DNA of 32,882 bases from Rhodospirillaceae bacterium CCH5-H10 (GCA_001557035.1 LSKJ01000269.1:1-32882), one strand, 5' to 3'. Shown: positions 1-8,306, counted from the stretch's first letter. The notes: generated by a model not told the origin, from the sequence alone. Translations and numbers: made by a program.

Positions 1-30
1 GTCGGCCTATCAGGGCGACGACTGACCACG

Positions 31-870
31 CTAGAATGGCTCCGTGCCCGCCACGATCACCCGGTGCATCAGCCGCCGTTCGCCCTCGGGGTAGTCGGCG
101 TTGGCCTTGTGCATCGTGCAGCGATTATCCCAGATCACGATGTCGCCCTGCCGCCAGACGTGTCGGTACTGGTACCTGGGCTGTGTCGCATGGGCGATCA
201 GTTCGTCGAGAAGCGCGTCGCTCTCGGCGCGGTCGAGGCCGACGATCTGTTCCATGCGGTTGGGATTGAGATAGAGCGACTTGCGTCGCGTCTCCGGATG
301 GGTGCGCACCAGCGGATGCGTGGCCTCGGGCATCGCGCTCATCTCCTCGGCCGGCCGCGTCGAGATGCGGCTGAGCTTGCGGCTGGAATGGTACTTGTGG
401 ATCACCTTCATCGGGTCGATGCGCGCCTTGGTCTCGGCAGGCAGGTCTTCGTAGGCGGCGTACATGTTGGTGAACTGCGTGTCGCCACCGCGCGATGGCA
501 CTTCGACGCCGTAGAGCATGGTGAGGGAACAGGGCGCCCGCATGAAGCTGTCGTCGGTATGCCAGTTGGCGCCGTTCACGATCTTCTTGCCGTCGCCCAG
601 CACGTCGCGGTCCTCGCTCGAGATGATGTTCACCTCGGCGCATTCCGGTGTGCGGGCAAGCTGCTTGCGTAGCATCGGCGTGCCGAACTTCGACATGGCG
701 GCGAGGAACGCCGGCGGATCGAGTTGCTGGCCGCGGATGCAAAGCACCTGGTTGTCGTGCAGCGTGTCGACGAGGGCCTGCTGCGTCGCCGCGTCGATGG
801 GCTGGTTGAGGTCGATGCCACTGACCGCGGCGGCCATGTGGGCGCCGAGTTTCTCGGTCTGGAAAGTCAT
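31..870 (-). CDS. TauD/TfdA-family 2-oxoglutarate-dependent dioxygenase
   Basis: Predicted Fe(II)/2-oxoglutarate-dependent dioxygenase of 279 residues, the usual length for the TauD/TfdA family. The iron-binding triad is visible: H104 and D106 in NWHTDD, and H254 in CTMHKAN. R270 (or R266), just after H254, would bind the 2-oxoglutarate carboxylate. The open frame extends far upstream, but the N-terminus MTFQTEKLGAHMAA at 870 matches where family members begin, and anything longer would run over the divergent glutathione S-transferase gene. Family members oxidise taurine, phenoxyacetates or other small acids. The substrate cannot be read here, since no transporter or sulfonate gene is adjacent. 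The gene is divergent from the glutathione S-transferase with a 63-base gap. Confidence 0.9.
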   Translation of the reverse strand: MTFQTEKLGAHMAAAVSGIDLNQPIDAATQQALVDTLHDNQVLCIRGQQLDPPAFLAAMSKFGTPMLRKQLARTPECAEVNIISSEDRDVLGDGKKIVNGANWHTDDSFMRAPCSLTMLYGVEVPSRGGDTQFTNMYAAYEDLPAETKARIDPMKVIHKYHSSRKLSRISTRPAEEMSAMPEATHPLVRTHPETRRKSLYLNPNRMEQIVGLDRAESDALLDELIAHATQPRYQYRHVWRQGDIVIWDNRCTMHKANADYPEGERRLMHRVIVAGTEPF

Positions 871-933
871 GGCGTTGCTCCCGGGATGCGCGATAACGTG
901 CGCGCCGATCCGACGAATCTCAAGGGGACCGCC

Positions 934-1530
934 ATGAAGATCGCCTATTCCGCCGCAAGCCCGTATGTCCGGAAAGTGATGGCTTGCGCCATTGCGCGCG
1001 GGCTCAACGACAAGATCGAGCGCTGGAAGATCGGCACGACCGATCCGGCGCTGCTGCCGGTCAATCCGCTGTCGAAGGTGCCGACGCTGATCACCGACGA
1101 CGGGAACTCGCTCTACGACAGCCCGGTGATCTGCGAGTATCTCGACAGCATCGGCAGCGCGCCGAAGCTGTTCCCGCCGGTCGGCCCGGCGCGCTGGAAG
1201 GCGCTGACGCAGGAAGCGCTGGCCGACGGCATCCTCGACGCGACTCAACCGCGTCGCCGCGAGATCGCGCTGCCGCAGGACGAGGGCCGCCAGAGCTACA
1301 TCGCGCTGCAGCAGGGCAAGGTCTCGCGTTCGCTCGACGAGCTGGAGAAGCAGGCCGATTCGCTGGGAGACCTGACCACGATCGGCGAGATCGCCATCGG
1401 CTGCGCGCTGGGCTACCTCGATTTCCGCTACGCCAACGAGCCGTGGCGCCCGGGTCACCCGAAGCTCGACGCCTGGTACGCCAAGGTCGTGAAGCTGCCG
1501 CCCCTTGCCGAGACGATGCCGGTGGGGTGA
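934..1530 (+). CDS. Glutathione S-transferase family protein
   Basis: 198-residue cytosolic glutathione S-transferase. The N-terminal thioredoxin-like domain (about residues 1-78) begins MKIAYSAASPYVRKV, where a serine near the N-terminus is the likely thiolate-stabilising residue. It carries the glutathione-site motif NPLSKVPTL (the cis-proline is in KVP) followed by LYDSPVICEYLD. The rest is the helical C-terminal domain. It resembles small bacterial GSTs of detoxification or aromatic breakdown. The ATG at 934 gives the canonical beta-strand start; the upstream in-frame ATG would place non-homologous residues inside the divergent dioxygenase gene. It is followed after 28 bases by the HpaB-type monooxygenase, so the two may be co-transcribed. 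The substrate is unknown. Confidence 0.9.
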   Translation: MKIAYSAASPYVRKVMACAIARGLNDKIERWKIGTTDPALLPVNPLSKVPTLITDDGNSLYDSPVICEYLDSIGSAPKLFPPVGPARWKALTQEALADGILDATQPRRREIALPQDEGRQSYIALQQGKVSRSLDELEKQADSLGDLTTIGEIAIGCALGYLDFRYANEPWRPGHPKLDAWYAKVVKLPPLAETMPVG

Positions 1531-1558
1531 CAGTCCTCGTCCGGGGCAGGGGGATGCG

Positions 1559-3001
1559 ATGCCGGCACGGACGGGTGAACAGTTCCTGAAGGGCCTTCGA
1601 GGCCCACGCGATGTCTGGGTCGACGGCGAGAAGATCGCCGACGTCGTCGACCATCCAAAGCTCCGCGGCGCGGCCCACGCGCTGGCGGAGGTTTACGATC
1701 TCCACCACGCAGAGGCCGCGACCTGCCTCGCGCCCGACCCGGAGACCGGCGAGCCGATCCCGGTCAGCCACCTGATCCCGCGTTCACGCGAGGATCTGAA
1801 GCGGCGACACGCGGCGCTGCGGCAGGTGGCGGAATATTCGGTCGGCCTGATGGGCCGCACGCCCGACTACATGAACGTGACCTATGCGGGCTTTGCCGGC
1901 CGGCCCGACGAATGGGGCGCGCACGGCAACGAGGCCGGCGTCGAGCGGCTGGCCGCCTACCAGAAATTCCTGCGGCGCGGCGACGTGGCGCTCACGCACA
2001 CGATCGTCCAGCCGACCGTCGACAAGGCGACGGGGGATGCACCGTCGGCCGGCAACCAGCATGCCCTGCGCAAGGTCGGCGACACCGAGCACGGCATCGT
2101 CGTGCGCGGCGCGCGAGTGCTGGCGACCCTCGCGCCCTTCACCGACGAGATCGCGGTTTATCCCGGCGCGCCGCTGCCGCCGGGCTCCGAGGACTACGCG
2201 CTGTCGTTCTGCATTCCCGTCGGGACGCCGGGACTGAAGTTCCTCTGTCGCGATTCGATGTCGGCGCCGGACAACCGCTTCGACTTCCCGCTGTCGGGCC
2301 GCTTCGACGAGCAGGATGCCTTCGTGATCTTCGACGATGTCGAGGTGCCGCGCGACCGGCTGTTCATCGACCGCAACCTCGCCGCCTACAACACGGTGAT
2401 GATGTCGAGCTGGCAGCCCAACATCATGCAGCAGACCATGATCCGCGCGTGGACGAAGCTCGACTTCGCCTGGGGGCTGGCGCTGCGGATGGCCGCCTCG
2501 ATCAACGCCGCCGATCCCGAGACGCAGCGCCTGATCGGCGAGATCTGGACCTACGCCGAGTTCACGCGCGCGGCCATCGTGGCGGCCGAGTCGGAGGCGC
2601 GCGAATGGCCGTCGGGGCTTTGGACCTGCGGCGTCCGCCCTCTGCATGCGTTGCGCGCCACCCTGCCGCTTTGGTTCCCGCGGGTGAACGAGATCCTGCG
2701 CCTGATCGGCTCGCACAACCTCCTGGCCGCGCCGACGGCAGCCCAGCTCGGCGACCCGGACCTGCGGCCGCTGATCGACCGCTACCTGCCGGGCGCCAAG
2801 GGCATGGCGGCGGAGGAGCGCATCCGCATCTTCCGGCTCGCCTGGGACTTCGCCGGCAGTGCCCTGGCCAGCCGCAACGAGCAGTACGAGCGCTTCTACC
2901 TCGCCTCGTCGGCCCGCAACCTGGCGCGCCATCTGCAGTTCACCGACCGGAGCCGGGCCGATCGGCTTGTGCAGCGCTTCCTGGACGAGGAGCATCGTTA
3001 G
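1559..3001 (+). CDS. 4-hydroxyphenylacetate 3-hydroxylase (HpaB) family flavin monooxygenase
   Basis: 480-residue protein of the HpaB family, which uses reduced FAD and oxygen to ortho-hydroxylate phenols. The N-terminal part has the family pattern RTGEQFLKGL followed by a conserved acyl-CoA-dehydrogenase-like fold, with DYMNVTYAGFAG and FDDVEVPRDRLFIDR typical of HpaB. The C-terminal part contains the helical HpaB domain (PLIDRYLPG at about residues 400-410). The start at 1559 (MPARTGEQF) is preferred over an in-frame ATG 18 codons earlier because family homology begins there and a purine-rich stretch lies just upstream. No flavin reductase (HpaC) is nearby, so a partner would come from elsewhere. 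The aromatic substrate is not determined. Confidence 0.88.
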   Translation: MPARTGEQFLKGLRGPRDVWVDGEKIADVVDHPKLRGAAHALAEVYDLHHAEAATCLAPDPETGEPIPVSHLIPRSREDLKRRHAALRQVAEYSVGLMGRTPDYMNVTYAGFAGRPDEWGAHGNEAGVERLAAYQKFLRRGDVALTHTIVQPTVDKATGDAPSAGNQHALRKVGDTEHGIVVRGARVLATLAPFTDEIAVYPGAPLPPGSEDYALSFCIPVGTPGLKFLCRDSMSAPDNRFDFPLSGRFDEQDAFVIFDDVEVPRDRLFIDRNLAAYNTVMMSSWQPNIMQQTMIRAWTKLDFAWGLALRMAASINAADPETQRLIGEIWTYAEFTRAAIVAAESEAREWPSGLWTCGVRPLHALRATLPLWFPRVNEILRLIGSHNLLAAPTAAQLGDPDLRPLIDRYLPGAKGMAAEERIRIFRLAWDFAGSALASRNEQYERFYLASSARNLARHLQFTDRSRADRLVQRFLDEEHR

Positions 3002-3020
3002 GCAGAGCGAGGAGGGGCCG

Positions 3021-3326
3021 ATGAGCGATATCGACACCAAGCCGCAGGCGGTGGAGCGGACCAAGACAAGGCAGCCGCCGCTCTACAAGGTCATCCTGCT
3101 GAACGACGACTACACGCCGCGCGAGTTCGTGGTCGTTGTTCTCAAAGCCGTGTTCCGCATGACCGAGGACCAGTCCTATCGCGTGATGATGACCGCGCAT
3201 CAGCGCGGCGCCTGTGTCGTCGCGACCTACACGCGCGACGTCGCCGAATCCAAGGCCAGCGAGGCCAACGACATGGCGCGCGGCGCGGGCCATCCGCTGG
3301 AGTTCAGCACCGAACCGGAGGAGTAG
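3021..3326 (+). CDS. clpS: ATP-dependent Clp protease adaptor ClpS
   Basis: 101-residue ClpS, the adaptor that delivers N-end-rule substrates to ClpAP. The substrate-pocket segment VILLNDDYTPREFVV and the following helix are clear. The ClpA-contacting segment with HQRGACVVATYTRDVAE is also present. The N-terminal 20 residues are a flexible charged extension, as expected. A GAGGAGGGG ribosome-binding site sits just before the ATG. It lies 19 bases downstream of the HpaB-type gene but is probably functionally unrelated. clpA is not in the window. Confidence 0.97.
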   Translation: MSDIDTKPQAVERTKTRQPPLYKVILLNDDYTPREFVVVVLKAVFRMTEDQSYRVMMTAHQRGACVVATYTRDVAESKASEANDMARGAGHPLEFSTEPEE

Positions 3327-3433
3327 GTCCCGGGCACACGCCGAAAATCAGCCTTCAAGCCTTTGGAAGCATTGACGAATTCCGCTTTTCCGGCCAAAAG
3401 GGGCCAGCCAAAGTTGGGTGGAAAATCAATGGG

Positions 3434-3462
3434 TTGACGGCCGGCCCTCCGGTCCGTATTTT
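3434..3462 (+). promoter_or_regulatory. Predicted sigma-70 type promoter for rpmJ
   Basis: TTGACG at 3434-3439, a 17-base spacer and TATTTT at 3457-3462 form a good housekeeping promoter. Predicted transcription starts near 3469, about 50 bases before the rpmJ start codon. The promoter lies in the 193-base gap between clpS and rpmJ. This is inferred from the sequence only. Confidence 0.55.
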
Positions 3463-3482
3463 CCGCCCGCTTTCGGAATTCA

Positions 3483-3505
3483 CCCCGGCCCGGCCGGGGC
3501 TTTTT
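3483..3505 (+). terminator. Terminator-like hairpin in the rpmJ leader
   Basis: CCCCGGCC (3483-3490) and GGCCGGGG (3492-3499) are perfect reverse complements separated by one base (a stem of about 7 with a 3-base loop), followed at once by C and five T residues. This is the form of an intrinsic terminator, yet it ends only 14 bases before the rpmJ ATG and lies downstream of the predicted promoter. It may end clpS transcription or a short leader RNA, or act as an attenuator for rpmJ. Confidence 0.6.
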
Positions 3506-3519
3506 GTTGAGTTAGGGCC

Positions 3520-3645
3520 ATGAAGATCCGTCATTCTCTCAAGTCGGTGAAGCTCCGTCACAAGGACTGCCGCATCGTGCGCCGCAAGGGCCGCGTCTAC
3601 GTGATCAACAAGACCAATCCGCGCTTCAAGGCCCGCCAGGGCTGA
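3520..3645 (+). CDS. rpmJ: 50S ribosomal protein L36 (cysteine-poor type)
   Basis: 41-residue L36, beginning [17 protein letters not shown] and ending [13 protein letters not shown]36 proteins bind 23S rRNA in the large subunit. Canonical L36 has a C-x2-C...C...H zinc site; here only a single cysteine (C17) remains, so this is the zinc-independent paralogue common in alphaproteobacteria. It stands alone, with a terminator-like hairpin just before it and a strong terminator after it. The ribosome-binding site (GTTAGGGCC) is weak. Confidence 0.96.
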   Translation: MKIRHSLKSVKLRHKDCRIVRRKGRVYVINKTNPRFKARQG

Positions 3646-3666
3646 AGACGCTTCGACGTCTTGCTG

Positions 3667-3703
3667 AAAAAAGCGGCGGAGGCTTCGGCTTCCGCCGCTT
3701 TTT
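3667..3703 (+). terminator. Rho-independent terminator after rpmJ
   Basis: A-tract, then AGCGGCGGA (3672-3680) paired with TCCGCCGCT (3691-3699). The stem continues inward to a TTCG tetraloop and is followed by TTTT. The A and T tracts on both sides mean it could act on either strand. It lies 22 bases after the rpmJ stop and 22 bases before glcD. Confidence 0.9.
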
Positions 3704-3724
3704 CATTTGGCGTATGAGCGAAGC

Positions 3725-5212
3725 ATGGAGATGCCGCCGCTCGATCCCGCCATTCTCGCCCGCCGCTCGGACATCGTCGCGGCGCTCCGGGCCATCGTTC
3801 CGGGCGAGGGCGTGATCGACGACCTCGATGGCATGCGCCCCTACGAATGCGATGCCCTGTCGGCGTATCGCCAGATGCCGATGGTCGTGGTGCTGCCCGA
3901 GACGGCGGCGCAGGTCGCCGCCATTCTCCGCTACTGCCAGGATCACAAGGTGAAGGTCGTGCCGCGCGGCGGCGGGACGTCGCTGTCCGGCGGCTCGATG
4001 CCGATTGGCGACGGCATCCTGCTGGCGATGGGCAAGTTCAACCGCGTGCTCGAGATCGACTACGCCAACCGCTGCGCGCGGGTGCAGCCCGGCGTCACCA
4101 ACCTCGGCGTCACCAAGGCGGTCGAGCACGAGGGCTTCTACTACGCGCCCGATCCCAGCTCGCAGATCGCCTGCTCGATCGGTGGCAACGTCGCGGAGAA
4201 TTCCGGCGGCGTGCACTGCCTGAAGTACGGCCTCACCACCAACAACCTGCTCGGCATCGAAATGGTGCTGATGAACGGCGAGATCGTGCGGCTGGGCGGC
4301 AAGCATCTCGACGCCGGCGGCTACGACCTGCTCGGCCTGATGACCGGCTCGGAAGGGCTTCTGGGCGTCGTCACCGAAGTCACCGTGCGGCTGCTGCGCA
4401 AGCCCTCGACGGCGCGGGCCGTGCTGCTGGGCTTCCCGACGGAAGCAGGCGCGGCCGACTGCGTCGCCGCCGTCATCGCCTCGGGCATCATCCCCGGCGG
4501 CATGGAGATGATGGACAAGGACGCCACCAAGTGTGCCGAGGCCTATGTCGGCGCGGGCTATCCGCTCGATGCCGAGGGGCTGCTGATCGTCGAACTCGAC
4601 GGGCCGCCGGTCGAAGTGGACTACCTGGTCGAACGCGTCGCCGAGATCGCCAGGGGCCGCGGCGCTACGACGATCCGCGTCAGCCATGATGAGCAGGAGC
4701 GGGTGCTGTTCTGGGCCGGCCGCAAGGCGGCGTTCCCCGCCGTCGGCCAGATTTCTCCAGACTATATGTGCCTCGACGGTTCGGTGCCGCGCGGAAAACT
4801 GGTCGAGGTGCTGGCCGAAATGCGCCGGCTCTCGAAGCAATACGGCCTGCGGGTCGTGAACGTGTTCCATGCCGGCGACGGCAACCTCCATCCGCTGATC
4901 CTGTTCGACGCCAACGATCCCGACGAGCTGCGGCGGTGCGAGGAGCTGGGCGCCGACATCCTGCGGCTCTGCGTGCGGGTCGGCGGCGTGCTGACCGGCG
5001 AACATGGCGTCGGCATCGAGAAGCGCGACCTGATGGGCGTGCAGTTCACCGAGATCGATCTCGACCAGCAGATGCGCGTGAAGTGCGCCTTCGACCCCGA
5101 CCACCTGCTCAATCCCGGCAAGGTGTTCCCCCAGCTCCGCCGCTGCGCCGAACTCGGCCGCCTCGTCGTGACGCAGAATAGACTCCCGTTCCCCGACATT
5201 CCACGGTTCTAA
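3725..5212 (+). CDS. glcD: Glycolate oxidase subunit GlcD (FAD-linked oxidase)
   Basis: 495-residue FAD subunit of glycolate oxidase, which oxidises glycolate to glyoxylate. The N-terminal PCMH-type FAD-binding domain shows VVPRGGGTSLSGG and later PDPSSQIACSIGGNVAENSGG. The C-terminal FAD-oxidase domain ends with the family signature LTGEHGVGIEKRDLM and HLLNPGKVFP. The frame opens at a TTG (3707), but MEMPPLDPAILARR at 3725 fits homologues; 3731 is also possible, since no strong ribosome-binding site separates them. It is first in glcDEF. The long antisense frame opposite it is a shadow of GC-rich codon use. Confidence 0.95.
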   Translation: MEMPPLDPAILARRSDIVAALRAIVPGEGVIDDLDGMRPYECDALSAYRQMPMVVVLPETAAQVAAILRYCQDHKVKVVPRGGGTSLSGGSMPIGDGILLAMGKFNRVLEIDYANRCARVQPGVTNLGVTKAVEHEGFYYAPDPSSQIACSIGGNVAENSGGVHCLKYGLTTNNLLGIEMVLMNGEIVRLGGKHLDAGGYDLLGLMTGSEGLLGVVTEVTVRLLRKPSTARAVLLGFPTEAGAADCVAAVIASGIIPGGMEMMDKDATKCAEAYVGAGYPLDAEGLLIVELDGPPVEVDYLVERVAEIARGRGATTIRVSHDEQERVLFWAGRKAAFPAVGQISPDYMCLDGSVPRGKLVEVLAEMRRLSKQYGLRVVNVFHAGDGNLHPLILFDANDPDELRRCEELGADILRLCVRVGGVLTGEHGVGIEKRDLMGVQFTEIDLDQQMRVKCAFDPDHLLNPGKVFPQLRRCAELGRLVVTQNRLPFPDIPRF

Positions 5213-5235
5213 GAGTGCTGAAGATCGCCTCCACC

Positions 5236-5299
5236 GGAGCGCGCAACTCCAGTTGCGCTCATGCTCATGAAAGAATGCGCGACTGGAGTTGCGCGCTCC
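5236..5299. repeat. Long inverted repeat with nested palindromes between glcD and glcE
   Basis: Bases 5236-5258 pair with 5277-5299 over 23 positions (one G-T wobble), with an 18-base loop. The outer 18 bases are perfectly complementary. Each arm is itself a palindrome: GCGCAACT-CC-AGTTGCGC at 5241-5258, and the same with one mismatch at 5277-5294. The RNA could therefore form either one long hairpin or two short ones. The right arm ends one base before the glcE ATG and contains its only candidate ribosome-binding site (GGAG, 5285-5288). It resembles a REP-type palindromic element; no other copy was seen in the window. Confidence 0.85.
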
Positions 5300-5300
5300 C

Positions 5301-6470
5301 ATGACCAACACGATCAAGCCGCGCGACGCTAGCGAATTGCGGCAGGCGGTGGAGTGGGCGCTGAACGAGGGCGTGACGCTCGACGTCCGCGGCGAAGGCA
5401 GCAAGTTGGCGCTCGGCAAGCCGATGGCGTGCGCCCAGGTGCTCGATCTGTCAGGCCTCTCCGGCATCGTCGATTACGCGCCCGAGGAGCTGGTCGTCAC
5501 CTTGCGCGCCGGCACGCCGATGCGCGAGGTCGAGGCGCTGCTGGCGCAACGCAACCAGATGCTGGCCTTCGAGCCGCCCGATCTCGGTCCGCTGCTTGGT
5601 CGCGAACCGGGGCAGGGCACGCTGGTCGGCGCGGTCATGGGCAATCTCGCCGGTTCGCGCCGTCTTTCCGCCGGCGCGGCGCGCGACCATCTGCTGGGCT
5701 TCAGCGGGGTCAACGGGCGCGGCGAGGCCTTCAAGTCCGGTGGGCGCGTGATGAAGAACGTCACCGGCTACGATCTCTCCAAGGTCGTCGCGGGTTCGTG
5801 GGGCACGCTGGCGGTGCTGGACGAGGTCTCGGTCAAGGTGCTGCCGGCGCCGGACCAGACCGCGACGCTGCTGCTGCTGGGCCTCGACGACACGGCGGCG
5901 GTGCGCGCGATGTGCGCGGCGATGGGCAGTCCGCACGAGGTTTCGGGCGCGGCGCACGTTTCGGGTCGGACCGCGCTGCGTCTGGAAGGCGTGGCGCCGT
6001 CGGTCGAGGCGCGGCTCAAGGGGTTGCGCGAACTGATGGCGGACTCTGGTGCGGCGATGGAAGAACTCGGCACGCTGGAGAGCCGCGCCTTCTGGCGCGA
6101 GGTGCGCGACGTCGCGCCGCTGAACGCCGCGCCCGACGCCGTGGTCTGGAAGATCTCCTGCCCGCCGACTGAAGGTCCGGCGATCCTGGCGCGCATCAAG
6201 GCGCAGCGTCCCGAAGCGCAGGCCTTCTACGATTGGTCGGGCGGCCTGATCTGGCTTGCTCTGCCGCCCACGGCCGATGCCGATCACACGATCGTTCGCG
6301 GTGCACTGGGAGCGACCGGCGGGCATGCGACCCTGATCCGCGCTGCTGAGCCGGTGCGTGCCGCTGTCCCGGTGTTCCAGCCGCAACCCGCCCCGCTCGC
6401 AGCGCTGGCGGCGCGCGTGAAGGAAAGCTTCGACCCGAAGGGTCTCTTCAATCCAGGCCGGATGGGCTGA
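5301..6470 (+). CDS. glcE: Glycolate oxidase subunit GlcE
   Basis: 389-residue second FAD-binding subunit of glycolate oxidase. It has a single PCMH-type FAD domain with LDVRGEGSKLALGKPM near residue 30 and GRVMKNVTGYDLSKVVAGSWGT-type sequence near residues 150-170. It ends FDPKGLFNPGRMG, the usual GlcE terminus. The ATG at 5301 is chosen because homology begins at NTIKPRDASELRQAV. An in-frame TTG at 5289 lies inside the inverted repeat and is unlikely. It is separated from glcD by 88 bases that hold the palindromic element, and followed by glcF after one base. Confidence 0.94.
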   Translation: MTNTIKPRDASELRQAVEWALNEGVTLDVRGEGSKLALGKPMACAQVLDLSGLSGIVDYAPEELVVTLRAGTPMREVEALLAQRNQMLAFEPPDLGPLLGREPGQGTLVGAVMGNLAGSRRLSAGAARDHLLGFSGVNGRGEAFKSGGRVMKNVTGYDLSKVVAGSWGTLAVLDEVSVKVLPAPDQTATLLLLGLDDTAAVRAMCAAMGSPHEVSGAAHVSGRTALRLEGVAPSVEARLKGLRELMADSGAAMEELGTLESRAFWREVRDVAPLNAAPDAVVWKISCPPTEGPAILARIKAQRPEAQAFYDWSGGLIWLALPPTADADHTIVRGALGATGGHATLIRAAEPVRAAVPVFQPQPAPLAALAARVKESFDPKGLFNPGRMG

Positions 6471-6471
6471 C

Positions 6472-7791
6472 GTGCAAACCAACTTCACTCTCGCCCAGCT
6501 TGCCGATCCCGAGAACGCTCGCAGCGAGCATATCCTGCGCAAGTGCGTGCATTGCGGCTTCTGCACCGCCACCTGTCCGACCTTCGTGCTGCTGGGCGAC
6601 GAGCGCGACAGTCCGCGGGGCCGCATCTACCTGATCAAGGCGATGCTGGAAGGCGACCGGGCGCCCACGCACCAGGAAGTGCGGCACGTCGACCGCTGCC
6701 TGTCGTGCCTGTCCTGCATGACGACCTGCCCCTCGGGCGTGAACTACATGCATCTGGTCGACCACGGCCGGCATCGCATCGAGGAGAGCTACGAGCGGGC
6801 GCCGGCCGATCGCTTCATGCGCGGGCTGCTCGCCTGGCTGATGCCGCGGCCGGCGGCGTTCCGCTGGGCCATGGTGCTGGGCCGCCTCGCCAAGCCGTTG
6901 GCGCCGATGCTGCCGGCGACCAGCACCGACCCGGGCGGCGCCACCTTCCTGCGGCGCCTGCGCGCCATGCTGGAAGCGGTGCCCGACACCGTGCCGTCGC
7001 CCTCGTCGGTCGATCGTCCACAGACCTTCCCGGCCAAGGGGCTGCGCCGCAAGCGCGTGGCGCTGATGCCGGGCTGCGGCCAGCAGGTGCTGGCGCCGGA
7101 GGTCAACGAAGCGACGGTGCGGCTGCTGACCCGCCACGACATCGAGGTGGTGAACGTCGCAGGCTCCGGCTGCTGCGGCTCCTCGGTCCTGCATGTCGGT
7201 CAGAACGAGCAGGCGATCGCGCTGGCCAAGGCCAACATCACCGCCTGGCTGCGCGAGATCGATGGCGCGGGCCTCGACGCCATCGTCATCAACGCCTCGG
7301 GCTGCGGCACGACGGTGAAGGACTACGGCAACATGCTGGCCGCCGAGCCCGAGTGGCACGAAAAGGCACTGCAGGTCGCGAAGCTCGCCAGGGACGTGAG
7401 CGAGGTGATGCTCGAGATCGGCCTGGTGAACGTCGAGCCGAAGCGGCTGACGGTGGCCTACCATTCCGCCTGCTCGATGCAGCACGGCCAGAAAGTGATC
7501 GAACAGCCGAAGAAGCTGCTGCGCGATGCCGGCTTCGTCGTGAAGGACGTGCCCGAGGGCCATCTCTGCTGCGGCTGGGCCGGCACCTACCAGGTGCTGC
7601 AGCCCGAACTGTCGCGCCGCCTGCGCGACCGCAAGGTGGCGAACATCGAGAGCGTGAAGCCCGACGTGATCGCCGCCGGCAACTTCGGCTGCATCGGCAA
7701 CATCGCCTCGGGCACCGGCATCCCGATCGCCCATACGGTGGAACTGCTCGACTGGGCCACTGGCGGCCCGAAGCCGGCGGCATTCAACTAG
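6472..7791 (+). CDS. glcF: Glycolate oxidase iron-sulfur subunit GlcF
   Basis: 439-residue iron-sulfur subunit that passes electrons from GlcDE to the quinone pool. Two 4Fe-4S motifs are clear: CVHCGFCTATCP (about residues 25-36) and CLSCLSCMTTCP (about residues 76-87). Two cysteine-rich CCG domains follow (GSGCCGSS and LCCGWAGTYQV). The start is GTG at 6472, one base after the glcE stop, implying translational coupling. Its stop codon TAG shares the palindrome CTAG with the stop of the convergent marR gene. Confidence 0.95.
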   Translation: MQTNFTLAQLADPENARSEHILRKCVHCGFCTATCPTFVLLGDERDSPRGRIYLIKAMLEGDRAPTHQEVRHVDRCLSCLSCMTTCPSGVNYMHLVDHGRHRIEESYERAPADRFMRGLLAWLMPRPAAFRWAMVLGRLAKPLAPMLPATSTDPGGATFLRRLRAMLEAVPDTVPSPSSVDRPQTFPAKGLRRKRVALMPGCGQQVLAPEVNEATVRLLTRHDIEVVNVAGSGCCGSSVLHVGQNEQAIALAKANITAWLREIDGAGLDAIVINASGCGTTVKDYGNMLAAEPEWHEKALQVAKLARDVSEVMLEIGLVNVEPKRLTVAYHSACSMQHGQKVIEQPKKLLRDAGFVVKDVPEGHLCCGWAGTYQVLQPELSRRLRDRKVANIESVKPDVIAAGNFGCIGNIASGTGIPIAHTVELLDWATGGPKPAAFN

Positions 7792-8300
7792 TCGCGCTGT
7801 TCCAGGTCGCTCAACAGGCGGGCGAGGAGCGTTGCCAGTTGTCGCCGCTCGTCGTCGTCGAGCGCGGTCAGCAGGCCGGCTTCTAGGGTCATGTCCTCGG
7901 CGAAGGCGGCGTTGATCGTCTTCAATCCCGCCGCGGTGAGTTGCACCAGGGCGCTGCGCTTGTCGGTCTCGGACACGATCCGCTCGACGAATCCCTTCTT
8001 TTCGAGGCGGTTGAGGCGATCGGTCAGGCCGCCCGAGGTGATCATCAGCGACTGGTAGAGTTCGGTCGGCCGCTGGCGGTAGGGCTTGCCCGACCGGCGC
8101 AGCGTCGCCAGCACGTCGAATTCGCCCGTATCCAGGTCGTGCCGGCTGAAGACCGGCTCGATCCATTTGCGGCTGAGCCGGACGAGGCGGCTGGCGCGCG
8201 AGAGGATCTCCATGCCGTCGAGCGGGATGCCGGGCGTTTCGCGCCGGCGCTTGGCAATGAGTTGGCCGGTGCGATCGGTCTGCGTGGGGAAATCGGTCAT
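7788..8300 (-). CDS. MarR-family transcriptional regulator
   Basis: 170-residue winged-helix regulator of the MarR family, which usually binds palindromic sites as a dimer and releases on binding phenolic ligands. The DNA-binding part includes ELYQSLMITSGGLTDRLNRL (recognition helix) and the wing VSETDKRSALVQLT. It is divergent from the cupin gene, with two palindromic sites in the 80-base gap, so the cupin gene and marR itself are the likely targets. Its stop overlaps the stop of glcF by four bases. Confidence 0.92.
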   Translation of the reverse strand: MTDFPTQTDRTGQLIAKRRRETPGIPLDGMEILSRASRLVRLSRKWIEPVFSRHDLDTGEFDVLATLRRSGKPYRQRPTELYQSLMITSGGLTDRLNRLEKKGFVERIVSETDKRSALVQLTAAGLKTINAAFAEDMTLEAGLLTALDDDERRQLATLLARLLSDLEQRD

Positions 8301-8306
8301 CGGCAG

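Noticed and set aside
871..1458. N-terminal extension of the dioxygenase frame over the glutathione S-transferase gene
   Set aside because: It lacks family homology and covers a clear gene on the other strand; the ATG at 870 matches family starts.
3626..5467. 613-codon minus-strand frame opposite glcD
   Set aside because: Histidine-, arginine- and aspartate-rich low-complexity translation typical of the antisense of GC-rich coding sequence; glcD on the plus strand is certain.
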